DNA of 64,000 nt, taken from positions 1 to 64,000 of the forward strand of contig CAXTAY010000005.1 in NCBI GenBank assembly GCA_964242335.1, in the 5' to 3' direction. Within the stretch, counting starts at the first letter, position 1, and each line of letters opens with the position of its first letter. The notes beneath the pieces are model-generated. The model searched no databases, had not been told where the DNA came from, and worked only from the letters and a program-made list of their open reading frames with translations. A program made the position numbers and the translations under genes. This DNA comes from Lichenicoccus sp964242335. Its GTDB lineage: Bacteria > Pseudomonadota > Alphaproteobacteria > Acetobacterales > Acetobacteraceae. Shown piece after piece: positions 1 to 8,971 of the stretch.

Positions 1-1
1 G

Positions 2-367
2 CTGATCGACGTGATGCTGGTGCTGCTGATCATGCTGATCATCACCATCCCGATGCAGACCCACGCGGTGAAGCTCGACCTGCCGCAGGGCAACCCGCCG
101 CCGCCGCCGACGCCGCCGCAGGTGGTCACGATCGACGTCGACTTCGACGGCACCATCTCCTGGAACGGCGATCCGGTGCCGAACGAGCAGCAGTTGCAGG
201 CCCGCTTCACCAATGCCTCGCTGCAGCCCGATCAGCCGGAGATCCACCTGCGGCCGAACCGGCTCGCACCGTACAAGGACGTGGCGCACGTGATGGCGGA
301 TGCGCAGCGCCTCGGCATGAGCAAGCTGGGCCTGGTCGGACAAGAACAATTCATGGGGGGCCAATGA
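2..367 (+). CDS. ExbD/TolR-family biopolymer transport protein (5' end outside window)
   Basis: The reading frame is open from base 2 and runs to the TGA at 365-367, so the N-terminus lies upstream of the window. The visible part starts in the membrane helix typical of ExbD/TolR (LIDVMLVLLIMLIIT), followed by a proline-rich linker and the small periplasmic domain. Proteins of this family use the proton motive force, together with ExbB/TolQ, to energise TonB- or Tol-dependent processes in the outer membrane. The stop overlaps the next start by 4 nt (ATGA), so it is translationally coupled to the TPR gene. Whether it serves TonB or Tol cannot be told from this fragment. Confidence 0.85.
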   Translation: MIDVMLVLLIMLIITIPMQTHAVKLDLPQGNPPPPPTPPQVVTIDVDFDGTISWNGDPVPNEQQLQARFTNASLQPDQPEIHLRPNRLAPYKDVAHVMADAQRLGMSKLGLVGQEQFMGGQ

Positions 368-1689
368 TGATTCCACCGGACTGGCATCTCCCTACCCGGG
401 CGCGCCTGCTTCCCTCCGCCGGTCTCCTGACCGGCGTATTGCTGTCGGGCGTGACGCTGGTTTCGCTGCCCACACAAGCCCAGGCCAGGCCGAAGCACGC
501 CGCGGCCGCGGCCCAGTCGCAGGCCGACGCGCAGCCGGCGGATCCCAACGCGCTGCGTCCGATCGTCGGCAAGCCGCTGGAGAAGGCGGAGGCGCTCGCG
601 CGTCAGGGGCAGTTTCCGGCGGCGCTGGCGCAGGTCGACATCGCCGAGGCGGCCCGCGACAAGACCCCGAACGAGGTCTTCGTGATCACCGAGCTGCGCG
701 CCTCGATCGCCCAGCAATCCGGCGACTACAAGGGGGCGATCGCCGCCGACGACGCGCTGATCCGGTCCGGCAAGGTCGGCATCGCCGAGCAGCAGAAGCT
801 GCTGATGGCGGAAGCCGCGTCCGCCTACCAGCTGCGCGACTACCCGCAGACCATCACCGCGATCGAGCGCTACACCAAGGCGGGCGGCAACGCGCCGTCG
901 ATGCAGCAGCTGCTGATCCAGTGCTACTACCTGCAGCGCGACTACAATCAGGCCGCCGTCGCGCAGTCCCAGCAGATCGAAGCCGAGATCCGTGCCGGGC
1001 AGGTGCCGCCGGAGGCCCAGCTTCAGCTCCTGGCAAACTGCCAGCTGCAGTCCAGCGACCAGGTCGGGCTGACCCGCACGATGGTGCGGCTGGTGACCTA
1101 CTACCCGAAGCCGGACTACTGGGCGCAGCTGATGCACGGCCTGCGCGCCAACCCCAACGTGCCGGACCGTCTGCAGTACGACATCGACCGGCTGCGCCTC
1201 GAGGTCGGGCTGCTGACCGCGATGCCCGACTACATGGACATGGCCGAGCTCGCGGTGCAGGCCGGGCTGCCGATGCAGGCGCTCTCGGTGATCGACCGCG
1301 GCTACGCCAGTGGCGTCCTCGGCCACGACGCGCAGGCCTCGCGCGAGGCGCGCCTGAGGACGCTGGTGCAGAAGACCATCGCCGACAAGAAGGCCAGCAT
1401 CGCCGCCGACGAGGCTTCCGCGCGCACCATGAAGACCAGTGATGCGCTGCTCGGCGTCGGCTACAGCTACGTCGATCTCGGCCAGTCGCAGAAGGGCATT
1501 GCGGTGATGAAGGAGGCGATGGCGCGCGGCGGGCTGACCGCGCCGGAAGACGCGACGCTGCATCTCGGGCTCGCCTACCTCGCCGCCGGCGACAAGCCGA
1601 CCGCGATCAGCACCCTGCAGACGGTGACCGGCGCGGACGGCGCCGCCGATCTCGCGCACCTGTGGCTGGTGCGTCTCGGCAAGGCCTGA
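364..1689 (+). CDS. Exported tetratricopeptide-repeat protein
   Basis: This 441-residue protein has an N-terminal hydrophobic stretch (about residues 18-36) followed by AQA at 39-41, which looks like a signal peptide. An Ala-rich linker and helical repeats of TPR type fill the rest, such as the AEALARQGQFPAALAQVDIA region and a C-terminal LGVGYSYVDLGQSQKGIAVM unit. TPR proteins are periplasmic or outer-membrane scaffolds. The start overlaps the ExbD stop by 4 nt, so it probably works with that energy-transducing complex. An alternative start one codon downstream (ATG ATG) cannot be excluded. Its precise partner is unknown. Confidence 0.8.
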   Translation: MMIPPDWHLPTRARLLPSAGLLTGVLLSGVTLVSLPTQAQARPKHAAAAAQSQADAQPADPNALRPIVGKPLEKAEALARQGQFPAALAQVDIAEAARDKTPNEVFVITELRASIAQQSGDYKGAIAADDALIRSGKVGIAEQQKLLMAEAASAYQLRDYPQTITAIERYTKAGGNAPSMQQLLIQCYYLQRDYNQAAVAQSQQIEAEIRAGQVPPEAQLQLLANCQLQSSDQVGLTRTMVRLVTYYPKPDYWAQLMHGLRANPNVPDRLQYDIDRLRLEVGLLTAMPDYMDMAELAVQAGLPMQALSVIDRGYASGVLGHDAQASREARLRTLVQKTIADKKASIAADEASARTMKTSDALLGVGYSYVDLGQSQKGIAVMKEAMARGGLTAPEDATLHLGLAYLAAGDKPTAISTLQTVTGADGAADLAHLWLVRLGKA

Positions 1690-1701
1690 CCGGGACGCGG
1701 A

Positions 1702-1718
1702 GGCCGGCTTGACCGGCC
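1702..1718 (+). terminator. GC-rich hairpin after the TPR gene
   Basis: A perfect inverted repeat GGCCGG-CTTGA-CCGGCC lies 12 nt downstream of the TPR stop and before bioA. There is no U-tract, so it may be a weak terminator or an mRNA 3'-end stabiliser. Confidence 0.3.
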
Positions 1719-1764
1719 GCGGCGCCGCCGCCCGCCCCATGCGGCGTCGCCGGACCGCGATCGG

Positions 1765-3030
1765 ATGACCCAGCATCTCTGGCTGCCGTACAGCCAGATG
1801 AAGACCGCCCTGCCGCCGCTCGGCGCCGCATCGACGCGGGGCAGTCGCGTCACCCTGAGCGACGGCCGGGCGCTGATCGACGGCATCGCGTCGTGGTGGA
1901 CCGCCTGCCATGGCTACAACCACCCGCACATCGCCGATGCGGTGGCGCGGCAGCTGGCACGGATGCCGCACGTGATGTTCGGCGGCCTCACGCACGAGCC
2001 GGCGCAGCGCCTCGCCGCCCGGCTGGCGGCGCTGCTGCCGGGCGATCTGGAACGCGTGTTCTTCAGCGACTCCGGCTCGGTCTCGGTCGAGGTGGCGATC
2101 AAGATGGCCGTGCAGTACTGGCTCAACCGTGGCGTGCGCGACCGCGGCAAGCTGGTCGCCTTCCGCGGCGGCTATCACGGCGACACCTTCGCCACCATGT
2201 CGGTGTGCGACCCCGAGGAGGGCATGCACAGCCTGTTCGCAGCCATGCTGCCGCAACATCACGTGGTGCCGCTGCCGCACGACGAGGCGGCGCACGCGGT
2301 GTTCGACGGCTTCCTCGCCCGGCATGCCGGCGAGGTCGCGGCGATCCTGATCGAGCCGCTGGTGCAGGGTGCCGGCGGCATGCTGTTCCACGATCCGGCG
2401 GTGCTGCGCCGGCTGCGCGCGAGTGCCGATCGCCACGGCATCCTGCTGATCCTGGACGAGGTGTTCACCGGCTTCGGCCGCACCGGCAGCCTATTCGCCT
2501 GCGAGCAGGCCGGCATCGTGCCGGACATCATCACCCTGTCCAAGGCGCTCACCGGGGGCACGATGGGGCTCGCCGCCACCGTCGCGCGGCGTCACGTGTT
2601 CGAGGCGTTCTGGTCCGACGACCCGGCCTGCGCGCTGATGCACGGCCCGACCTTCATGGCCAATCCGCTGGCCTGCGCCGCCGCCAACGCCTCGCTCGAC
2701 CTTTTCGAGCAGGAGGATCGGCTGGGGCAGGTCGCCGCGGTCGCGCGTCAGCTCGAGGCCGAGCTGTCGCGCTGTCGCGAATTGCCCGGAGTGCGCGACG
2801 TCCGGGTGCGCGGCGCGATCGGTGTCGTGCAGCTATATCCAATGCCCGAGCTGAACGCGCTCAAGTCCCGGCTGATCGAGCAGGGGGTGTGGATCCGCCC
2901 GTTCCGCGACATCGTCTACCTGACGCCCGCCTTCACCATCGCGCCGGACGAGCTGTCGCGTCTGACCGGCGCGATCCACACCGTACTGCGGGCGGTGCCC
3001 AAGGCGGGGCCCCGGGAGCGCGATGCCTAA
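1765..3030 (+). CDS. bioA: Adenosylmethionine-8-amino-7-oxononanoate aminotransferase
   Basis: This PLP enzyme of biotin synthesis transfers an amino group from S-adenosylmethionine to KAPA, giving DAPA. The 421-residue length is usual. Recognisable BioA features are the substrate-pocket segment SWWTACHGYNHP (43-54), the PLP phosphate region SDSGSVSVEVA (101-111), the YHGDTF loop (137-142), DEVFTGFGRTG (231-241) and the PLP-binding lysine in LSKALTGG (Lys260). The gene overlaps the downstream monooxygenase by 8 nt. No other bio gene is in the window, so this is a detached bioA. Confidence 0.93.
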   Translation: MTQHLWLPYSQMKTALPPLGAASTRGSRVTLSDGRALIDGIASWWTACHGYNHPHIADAVARQLARMPHVMFGGLTHEPAQRLAARLAALLPGDLERVFFSDSGSVSVEVAIKMAVQYWLNRGVRDRGKLVAFRGGYHGDTFATMSVCDPEEGMHSLFAAMLPQHHVVPLPHDEAAHAVFDGFLARHAGEVAAILIEPLVQGAGGMLFHDPAVLRRLRASADRHGILLILDEVFTGFGRTGSLFACEQAGIVPDIITLSKALTGGTMGLAATVARRHVFEAFWSDDPACALMHGPTFMANPLACAAANASLDLFEQEDRLGQVAAVARQLEAELSRCRELPGVRDVRVRGAIGVVQLYPMPELNALKSRLIEQGVWIRPFRDIVYLTPAFTIAPDELSRLTGAIHTVLRAVPKAGPRERDA

Positions 3031-4438
3031 GCAGCTGCACGTCAACCTGTTCGAGATGAACTGCGTCAGCCACATCATGCACGGGCTGTGGGTGCATCCG
3101 GACAACAACCGCCACCGCTTCAACGACCTCGATTTCTGGCTCGAGCTCGCGCAGATGGCGGAGCACGGCACCTTCGACGGGATCTTCCTGGCCGACGTGA
3201 TCGGCACCTACGACCGGTTCCGCGACGGTCCCGAGACCGCGCTGCGCGAGGCGATGCAGATCCCCTCGAACGACCCGCTGCTGCTGATCCCGGCGATGGC
3301 GGTGGTGACGCGCCATCTCGGCTTTGGCGCCACCTTCTCGACCACCTACGAGCCGCCCTTCGCCTTCGCGCGACGCATGTCCACCCTCGACCACCTCACC
3401 CGCGGCCGGGTCGGCTGGAACATCGTGACCTCCTACCTGCCCAACGCCGCGCGCAATTTCGGCCACGACGACGAGGTGCCGCACGACCGGCGCTACCTGG
3501 TCGCGGACGAGTACATGGACGTCCTCTACAAGCTCTGGGAGGGCTCCTGGGACGACGACGCGGTGCTGCAGGACCGCGAGCGGCGCGTCTACACCGACCC
3601 GGCGAAGGTGCGCTACATCGACCATGTCGGCCCCAACTACCGGGTCGCCGGGCCGCATCTCTGCCAGCCCTCGCCGCAGCGCACGCCGCTGCTGTTCCAG
3701 GCCTCCGGCTCCCCGATCGGGCTGGAGTTCGCGGCACGCCACGCCGAGGTGCTGTTCATCGGCGGCCACACCCAGGATGCGGTGCGGGCCAACATCGCCC
3801 GCACCCGCGACCGGCTGGCGGCGCACGGCCGCGCACGCGACGCGATCAAGTTCGTCGTGATGGCCGGCATCGTCGTCGGCCGCAACGACGTCGAGGTCGC
3901 GACCAAGCTGGACAGCTACCGCCGCCTGGTCAGCGTCGAGGGCGCGCTGGCGCATTCGCTGTCGGCGGTCGACCTGACCTGCTACCCGCACCACCTGCTG
4001 ATCGGCGACCTCATCGCCCGCGGCGAGCCCGGAGCGCCGACGCTGCTGCGCCGCTTCCGGCCGGAGCAGAGCGTGGGCCAGGCGCTGCAGCAGATGGCCG
4101 GGCTGAGCGAGGACCGGTTCTTCGTCGCGGGGACGCCGGACATCGTGGCCGATCAGATCGAGGTCTGGCTCGACCAGGACGGCATCGACGGCATCAACCT
4201 GCGCCAGTATCTCACCTTCGAGACCGCGCGCGACTTCGTCGAGCTGGTGGTGCCGGAACTGCGCCGTCGTGGTCGCTTCCGCTCCGGCTACACGGCCGGA
4301 GAGACGCTGCGTGAGCGTCTGTTCGGCACCGGCCACGCCCATCTGTACCCCGAGCATTTCGGCGCACGCTACCGCGATCCGGCGGCGCTCGCCGCGGCGG
4401 CCGAGCCGCTGCGCCGTCCTGACGGATCCGAGATCTAG
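3023..4438 (+). CDS. LLM-class flavin-dependent monooxygenase (NtaA/SnaA/DszA type)
   Basis: This 471-residue protein resembles bacterial luciferase-like, FMNH2-dependent monooxygenases of the nitrilotriacetate/dibenzothiophene-sulfone/pristinamycin group. Supporting stretches are NRHRFNDLDFWLELAQMAE near the N-terminus, FGATFSTTYEPPFAFARRMSTLDHLTRGRVGWNIVTS, and QASGSPIGLEFAARHAEVLF in the centre. Members oxygenate or cleave C-N or C-S bonds in small organic substrates and need a separate flavin reductase, which is not seen here. It starts inside the end of bioA (8-nt overlap), so the two are co-translated. The substrate is unknown. Confidence 0.88.
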   Translation: MPKQLHVNLFEMNCVSHIMHGLWVHPDNNRHRFNDLDFWLELAQMAEHGTFDGIFLADVIGTYDRFRDGPETALREAMQIPSNDPLLLIPAMAVVTRHLGFGATFSTTYEPPFAFARRMSTLDHLTRGRVGWNIVTSYLPNAARNFGHDDEVPHDRRYLVADEYMDVLYKLWEGSWDDDAVLQDRERRVYTDPAKVRYIDHVGPNYRVAGPHLCQPSPQRTPLLFQASGSPIGLEFAARHAEVLFIGGHTQDAVRANIARTRDRLAAHGRARDAIKFVVMAGIVVGRNDVEVATKLDSYRRLVSVEGALAHSLSAVDLTCYPHHLLIGDLIARGEPGAPTLLRRFRPEQSVGQALQQMAGLSEDRFFVAGTPDIVADQIEVWLDQDGIDGINLRQYLTFETARDFVELVVPELRRRGRFRSGYTAGETLRERLFGTGHAHLYPEHFGARYRDPAALAAAAEPLRRPDGSEI

Positions 4439-4453
4439 CAGGCTTTATGGATC

Positions 4454-4499
4454 GGGGCCTTGGGCCGCCGGCCCCAGTGGGTCAAGGGCAGAGCCCTTG
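4454..4499 (+). repeat. Dispersed double-hairpin repeat, copy A
   Basis: In the gap between two convergent genes lies a GGGGCC...GGCCCC inverted repeat (4454-4475). After a short AGTGGGT spacer comes the perfect stem CAAGGGC-AGA-GCCCTTG (4483-4499). The same layout occurs at 36671-36710, and half of it in opposite orientation at 60929-60954. Here it probably also serves as a bidirectional terminator for the flanking genes. Confidence 0.65.
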
Positions 4500-4521
4500 C
4501 CTTCCCTCTCCCATCCTCCTC

Positions 4522-6276
4522 CTAGCCGCTCTCGAGCGCCTGCTCGATGATGCGCGCGAGGTCGGTCTGCCGGTACGGCTTCGGCAGCATCGGCACCTCG
4601 GGCAGGCTCTCCGCCGCGATCGGCCCGGCTCCCGCCACGTAGCCCGAGGTCAGCACGATGCGCAGCGCGGGGCGTCGCGCCCGCGCCTCGTGCACCAGCT
4701 CGGTTCCGCTCATGCCGCCGGGCATGACCATGTCGGTCAGCATCAGGTCGATCGCGGGCGAGGCGGCCTCGTCCAGCACCTGCAGCGCCTCCGGCCCGCT
4801 GGCGGCGCTCAGCGTCGCGTAGCCGAGGTCCTCGAGCTGCGCGATGACCAGTTCACGTACCAGGGGATCGTCCTCGACCACCAGTATCGTCCCCGAGCCC
4901 TGGCACATCGAGGCGCCCCGGGTCGCGGCCGAAGCGGTCGCCGTGACCCGCGGCAGATGCATCCGCACCGTGCTGCCCGTCCCGGGGGTGCTCTCGATCT
5001 CGAGAAAACCCTCCGACTGGCGGACGAAACCGTAGACCTGGCTGAGGCCGAGCCCGGTGCCCTGGCCGAGCGGCTTGGTGGTGTAGAACGGCTCGGTGGC
5101 GCGCTCGAGCACTTCGGCGGTCATGCCGCTCCCGGTATCGCTCACCGCCACGACGACGTACTCGCCAGGGCTGGTGCCGGAGTGGTGCGCAGCCGCCCGC
5201 GCGTCGAGCGTCAGGTTGTGGGTGCGGATCACCAGCTTGCCGCCGCCGGCCATGGCATCGCGTGCATTGACCACCAGGTTGAGCAGGGCCGATCCGAACT
5301 GCGCCGGGTCGACGCTGCAGGCCCCGGTGTCGGAGGCGAGGATGAACTCGACGTCGATCGCACCGCCCAGCATGCGCGTCGCCAGCACGTCGAACTCGCG
5401 CACCATGGCGTTGATCGACCGGTTCTCCGGCCGCAGGGTCTGCCGCCGGGCGAAGGCGAGCAGCTGCGAGGTCAGCTGCGCGCCTCGCGTCGCGCCCTTC
5501 TGCGCCGTCGCGACCAGGCGCTCCAGCCGCTCGTCACCGGCCACCGCACGCGCGAGCAGGTCGAGATTGCCGGTGATCACCAGCAGCAGGTTGTTGAAAT
5601 CGTGGGCGACCCCGCCGGTGAGCTGGCCGACCGCCTCCATCTTCTGCGCCTGCCGCAGTGCGTCCTCCGCCTGACGCCGCTCCGCCACCTCCGTCGCCAC
5701 CCGGCTCTCCAGGTCCTCGTTCAGCCGTCGCACCGCCTCGTCCGCGCGTCGCCGGTCGAGCGCGATGCCGAGCAGGTTGGCGACGCCCTGGAGGAAGTCG
5801 ATATCGTGCTCCGAGAACGCGCCGGGCTCCTCGCTGTCGACCTCCAGCACCCCATAGGGCCTGTTCTCGCCGTTGAGGATGACGTTGATCGCACGCTCGA
5901 CGCCGTGCTCGACCAGCAGGTCGGGGGTGCTGAAGCGGTCGTCGGAGGAGAGGTGGTTGGAGATCACCGGCTTGCCGGTGTGCAGCGCGTAGCCGGCCGG
6001 CGAACGCAGCTCGGCGCCGATCGTGGTGTTGCCGACGACCCCCTCGTGCCAGCCGACGCCGGCGCGCACCAGCAGGCTGTTCTGGTTCGGCAGATACTCC
6101 AGGATCTTGCAGTAGCGTGTGCCGAGGCCGAGCGCGCAGAGCCGGGCCGCCTCCTCGATCAGGGTGTCCCACAGCGTGTCGGTGAGTGCGCGTCGCCCGA
6201 TCTCGGCGAGCAGGGCCTGCTGGTGCAGGCGCTGCTCGAGCTCGCCGAGCGATCGTTCGGCGGACGGCCCGCTCAC
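4522..6276 (-). CDS. GAF-domain hybrid sensor histidine kinase / response regulator
   Basis: This 584-residue soluble protein starts at GTG. A GAF-like sensor spans about residues 20-172, followed by a coiled coil (about 175-212). The dimerisation/phosphoacceptor helix holds His225 in GGVAHDFNNLL. The ATPase domain has NLVVNARDAM (333-342), SDTGSGM (379-385) and GQGTGLGLS (405-412). A receiver domain at 463-580 has ILVVEDD and the phosphorylatable Asp515 in LTDMVMPG, with KPY at 566-568. No membrane segment is seen, so it senses a cytosolic signal. The output partner is not adjacent; the C-terminal receiver may feed back on the kinase or pass phosphate on. Confidence 0.9.
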   Translation of the reverse strand: MSGPSAERSLGELEQRLHQQALLAEIGRRALTDTLWDTLIEEAARLCALGLGTRYCKILEYLPNQNSLLVRAGVGWHEGVVGNTTIGAELRSPAGYALHTGKPVISNHLSSDDRFSTPDLLVEHGVERAINVILNGENRPYGVLEVDSEEPGAFSEHDIDFLQGVANLLGIALDRRRADEAVRRLNEDLESRVATEVAERRQAEDALRQAQKMEAVGQLTGGVAHDFNNLLLVITGNLDLLARAVAGDERLERLVATAQKGATRGAQLTSQLLAFARRQTLRPENRSINAMVREFDVLATRMLGGAIDVEFILASDTGACSVDPAQFGSALLNLVVNARDAMAGGGKLVIRTHNLTLDARAAAHHSGTSPGEYVVVAVSDTGSGMTAEVLERATEPFYTTKPLGQGTGLGLSQVYGFVRQSEGFLEIESTPGTGSTVRMHLPRVTATASAATRGASMCQGSGTILVVEDDPLVRELVIAQLEDLGYATLSAASGPEALQVLDEAASPAIDLMLTDMVMPGGMSGTELVHEARARRPALRIVLTSGYVAGAGPIAAESLPEVPMLPKPYRQTDLARIIEQALESG

Positions 6277-6436
6277 CGGCGGAACCCGAACCCGGTGACC
6301 GGCGGAACGGGGCAGGGTGCCCGACGATGCCGCCCGGGCGAGAGCCTCGGCGACCGAAAAACTGTCTCGGACATGGTTGCACCGGCGTCAGGGGTGAAGC
6401 GCCGCGCGCCCTCGTCCGCCATCGCAGCGGTCGGGG

Positions 6437-7681
6437 TCAGGCGGCGGCGAGGGCGCAGAGCCGCTGCGTCAGTTCGTAGGAGCGCACGAACGACGCGACC
6501 GGCAGGAATTCGAAGCGCGAGTGGAAGTTCAGCGCCCCGGTGAAGTAGTTCGGCGTCGGGATGCCGCGTGCCGACAGCGCCGAGCCGTCGGTGCCCCCGC
6601 GCATCGCGATCACCTTCGGCACGATGCCGAGATCGTCGAACGCCGCGCGCATCAGCTCGACGCTGCGACGGTCCTCGCCGAGGCTGGAGGCGATGTTGCC
6701 GTAGACGTCCTCAATGCGGCAGCGCAGCGTGGCGCGCGGATGCGCCGCCCGCGTCGCCGCGACCGCCGCCTGAACCACCTGCTTGCGCCGCGCGAACGAG
6801 GCGTCGTCGAAATCGCGGATCGACATCTTCAGCGTCGCCGTGCCGGCATTCGCCTCCACCGCGTTGAACCAGCAATAACCCTCCCGGCCCTCGGTGTGCT
6901 CCGGCGTGTCCAGCGGGTCGAAGCGGGCGATCAGGTCGGCCGCGACCAGGACCGGATTGACCAGCACTCCCTTGGCGGACATCGGATGCGCGGTGACGCC
7001 CTCGATCACGATCTCGACCGAGGCGGCGTTGAAGGTCTCGAACACGAACTCGCCGATCTCGCAGCTGTCGATCGTGTAGGCGAAGTCGACCGGGAAGCGG
7101 TCCAGGTCCATCGCCTTGGCGCCGCGCAGGCCGATCTCCTCGTCCGGCACGAAGGCGACCAGGATGTCGCCGTGCGGCGGCCGCTCGCGCGACAGCGTCT
7201 CCAGCAGCGTCATCACGACCGCGACCGCGGCCTTGTTGTCGGCGCCGAGCACGCTGGTGCCGTCGCCGACGATCACCTCCTGGTCCCGGTAGGGCAGGAT
7301 CTCCGGATGCTCGGCGACGCGCAGCCAGATGTCGCGGTCGCGGTTGAGGCAGAGATCCTCGCCGGTGAACCGAACCCGGCTCGGATGGATGTCGGGCGAC
7401 AACCCGACATCGACGGTATCGACATGCGCGCAGAAGCCGATCCGCGGCGCGCCCGAGGCGGTTCCGGCCAGCCGCGCGGTGAGGATGGCGGATGCGTCGA
7501 GATGGATGTCGGCGAGGCCGAGCAGCGTCAGCTCGTGGGCCAGCAGGCGCGCCATCTCCCACTGTCCCGGCGTGCTGGGCAGTGCCTGCGCTCCGGCCTC
7601 GCTCTGGCTGCTGATCGCGAGATAGCGGAAGAACCGGCTGACGAGCCGGTCCGCGAGCGCCTCAGTCGATGAATGCGTCAT
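6437..7681 (-). CDS. pepT: Peptidase T (tripeptide aminopeptidase)
   Basis: This 414-residue M20-family zinc exopeptidase removes the N-terminal residue of tripeptides in the cytoplasm. Metal-binding motifs are GFCAHVDTVD (His86, Asp88), LGADNKAAVA (Asp148) and FVPDEEIGLRG (Glu181/182), and a MRGGTDGS segment lies near the C-terminus. I chose the ATG at 7681 because AGGA sits about 6 nt upstream; a longer open frame to 7804 adds 41 residues that do not look like a protein N-terminus. It is divergent from the DUF2237 gene. Confidence 0.92.
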   Translation of the reverse strand: MTHSSTEALADRLVSRFFRYLAISSQSEAGAQALPSTPGQWEMARLLAHELTLLGLADIHLDASAILTARLAGTASGAPRIGFCAHVDTVDVGLSPDIHPSRVRFTGEDLCLNRDRDIWLRVAEHPEILPYRDQEVIVGDGTSVLGADNKAAVAVVMTLLETLSRERPPHGDILVAFVPDEEIGLRGAKAMDLDRFPVDFAYTIDSCEIGEFVFETFNAASVEIVIEGVTAHPMSAKGVLVNPVLVAADLIARFDPLDTPEHTEGREGYCWFNAVEANAGTATLKMSIRDFDDASFARRKQVVQAAVAATRAAHPRATLRCRIEDVYGNIASSLGEDRRSVELMRAAFDDLGIVPKVIAMRGGTDGSALSARGIPTPNYFTGALNFHSRFEFLPVASFVRSYELTQRLCALAAA

Positions 7682-7797
7682 GTCACGTCCTGGCTGGCGA
7701 TGGGGGTGGTCAGGGCACCGTCTCGCCGCCGCGGAGGCTCGGTGGTAGTGTCCGACCGACGCACGGCGCGAACCTGGCCGGCAGAGGAAGCACGGAC

Positions 7798-8196
7798 ATG
7801 CCACTGGATAGTAGCGCAGGCCGGCATCAGCAATCTCTTAACGTCCTGGGCAGTCCGTTGGAGCCATGCTCCGTCGACCCGTTGACGGGGTTCCACCGCG
7901 ACGGCTGCTGCACCACCGGCCCAAGGGACGTCGGCAGCCATACGGTCTGTGCGGTCATGACCGCCGAGTTCCTCGCCTTCAGCAGATCGCGCGGCAACGA
8001 CCTGATCACGCCGGCCCCGGATCATGGCTTCGCCGGGCTCAAGCCGGGTGATCGCTGGTGCCTCTGCGCGCCGCGGTGGCAGGAGGCGCTGCGCGCCGGC
8101 GCCGCACCTCGGGTGGTCATCCGATCGACAGAGGCGAGCGCACTGCAGCATTGCGCCCTCGACGACCTGAGAAGGTTCGCGTTCGACCCCGACTGA
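7798..8196 (+). CDS. DUF2237 family protein
   Basis: This 132-residue protein matches the DUF2237 pattern: an N-terminal LNVLGSPLEPCSVDPLTGF-like segment, then RDGCCTTGPRDVGSHTVCAVMT, FSRSRGNDL and LKPGDRWCLCAPRWQEAL. It has several conserved cysteines. Family function is not established to my knowledge. The start at 7798 is supported by GAGGAAG 7 nt upstream; an in-frame ATG at 7669 lies inside the pepT start region and lacks such a site. A hairpin at 8243-8263 lies downstream. Confidence 0.85.
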   Translation: MPLDSSAGRHQQSLNVLGSPLEPCSVDPLTGFHRDGCCTTGPRDVGSHTVCAVMTAEFLAFSRSRGNDLITPAPDHGFAGLKPGDRWCLCAPRWQEALRAGAAPRVVIRSTEASALQHCALDDLRRFAFDPD

Positions 8197-8216
8197 CCGG
8201 TCGCGAGCGGCCTATA

Positions 8217-8240
8217 CATAACGATATCAGAACTGTTATG
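8217..8240. promoter_or_regulatory. Inverted repeat CATAAC-N12-GTTATG upstream of the exopolysaccharide operon
   Basis: Perfect 6-bp arms with a 12-bp spacer lie in an AT-rich patch about 105 bp before the first exopolysaccharide gene. The spacing is like a dimeric regulator site. No protein can be assigned to it. Confidence 0.3.
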
Positions 8241-8242
8241 GT

Positions 8243-8263
8243 GCCGGACCGAAAGGGTCCGGC
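8243..8263 (+). terminator. Hairpin between DUF2237 and the exopolysaccharide operon
   Basis: A perfect 8-bp stem GCCGGACC / GGTCCGGC encloses the 5-nt loop GAAAG. It lies 46 nt after the DUF2237 stop and could end that transcript, or lie in the leader of the downstream operon. There is no T-run after it. Confidence 0.4.
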
Positions 8264-8343
8264 CCGACGCCGGCTGGTCCCCGCGTTGACGTCTTATAAA
8301 GCATTCTGGGGCAGCATACGCCGCCGGCAGCGGGAACCAGACC

Positions 8344-8961
8344 ATGATGCGCATTTCCGCGATGATCGCCCTCCTCGTCATTGCCGCCGTGACGAGCCTT
8401 TCCGGATGCGCACCCTCGCACCGTGCCGCCGCCGACGCGGCCATGGACGCCGACTCGCCGAACTACGTGATCGGCCCTGGCGATACGCTGATGATCGCGG
8501 TCTACCACGTCCACGACCTCAGCCTGTCGCTGCCGGTGCGGCCGGACGGCCGGATCTCGATGCCGCTGGTCACCGACATGGTTGCGGCCGGCAAGACCTC
8601 CACGCAGCTCGCGCACGACATCCAGGCACGGCTCAAGGACTACGTGAAGGACGCCGACGTCACCGTCATCGTCACCGGCTTCGTCGGTCCGTTCGACCAG
8701 CAGGTCAGGGTGATCGGCGAGGCGACGCAGCCGCTGGCGTTCCCCTACAGCGACCACATGACCCTGCTCGACGTGATGATCGAAGCCAAGGGCCTGACCC
8801 GCTTCGCCGCCGGCAACAGCGCCAAGATCGTGCGTCGCGACAGCCACGGCTTCCAGACCATTCCGGTGCGGCTGGGCGACCTGATCCGCGACGGTGACGT
8901 GACACAGAACGTCGCGATGCGTCCGGGGGACACCTTGGTCATCCCGCAGACCTGGTTCTGA
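8344..8961 (+). CDS. Polysaccharide export lipoprotein (Wza-like, XrtA-system type)
   Basis: This 205-residue protein has a lipoprotein signal with lipobox LSGC (Cys22). A Poly_export domain follows, beginning YVIGPGDTLMIAVYHV, then an SLBB-like segment around VRVIGEATQPLAF. It is expected to form the outer-membrane/periplasmic export channel for the exopolysaccharide. It is shorter than E. coli Wza, as is usual for exosortase-linked exporters. It heads the plus-strand operon; the chain-length gene follows after 10 nt. Two adjacent ATG codons (8344, 8347) make the start ambiguous by one residue. Confidence 0.9.
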   Translation: MMRISAMIALLVIAAVTSLSGCAPSHRAAADAAMDADSPNYVIGPGDTLMIAVYHVHDLSLSLPVRPDGRISMPLVTDMVAAGKTSTQLAHDIQARLKDYVKDADVTVIVTGFVGPFDQQVRVIGEATQPLAFPYSDHMTLLDVMIEAKGLTRFAAGNSAKIVRRDSHGFQTIPVRLGDLIRDGDVTQNVAMRPGDTLVIPQTWF

Positions 8962-8971
8962 CGGCGCCGCC

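Noticed and set aside
232..2436. Open frame of 734 codons on the minus strand
   Set aside because: It is antisense to the TPR and bioA genes, His/Arg/Gln-rich and without any family pattern; a by-product of high GC.
4447..6543. Open frame of 698 codons on the plus strand
   Set aside because: It is antisense to the histidine kinase gene, whose domains are clear; Arg/Gly/Ala-rich composition.
8309..8325. TGGGGCAGCATACGC as a sigma-54 promoter of the exopolysaccharide operon
   Set aside because: Only GG and GC are correctly spaced; the rest of both boxes does not match.
8286..8330. TTGACG at 8286 with TATAAA nearby, as a sigma-70 promoter of the exopolysaccharide operon
   Set aside because: The two hexamers are only a few bases apart, and no -10 box lies 16-18 bp after TTGACG.
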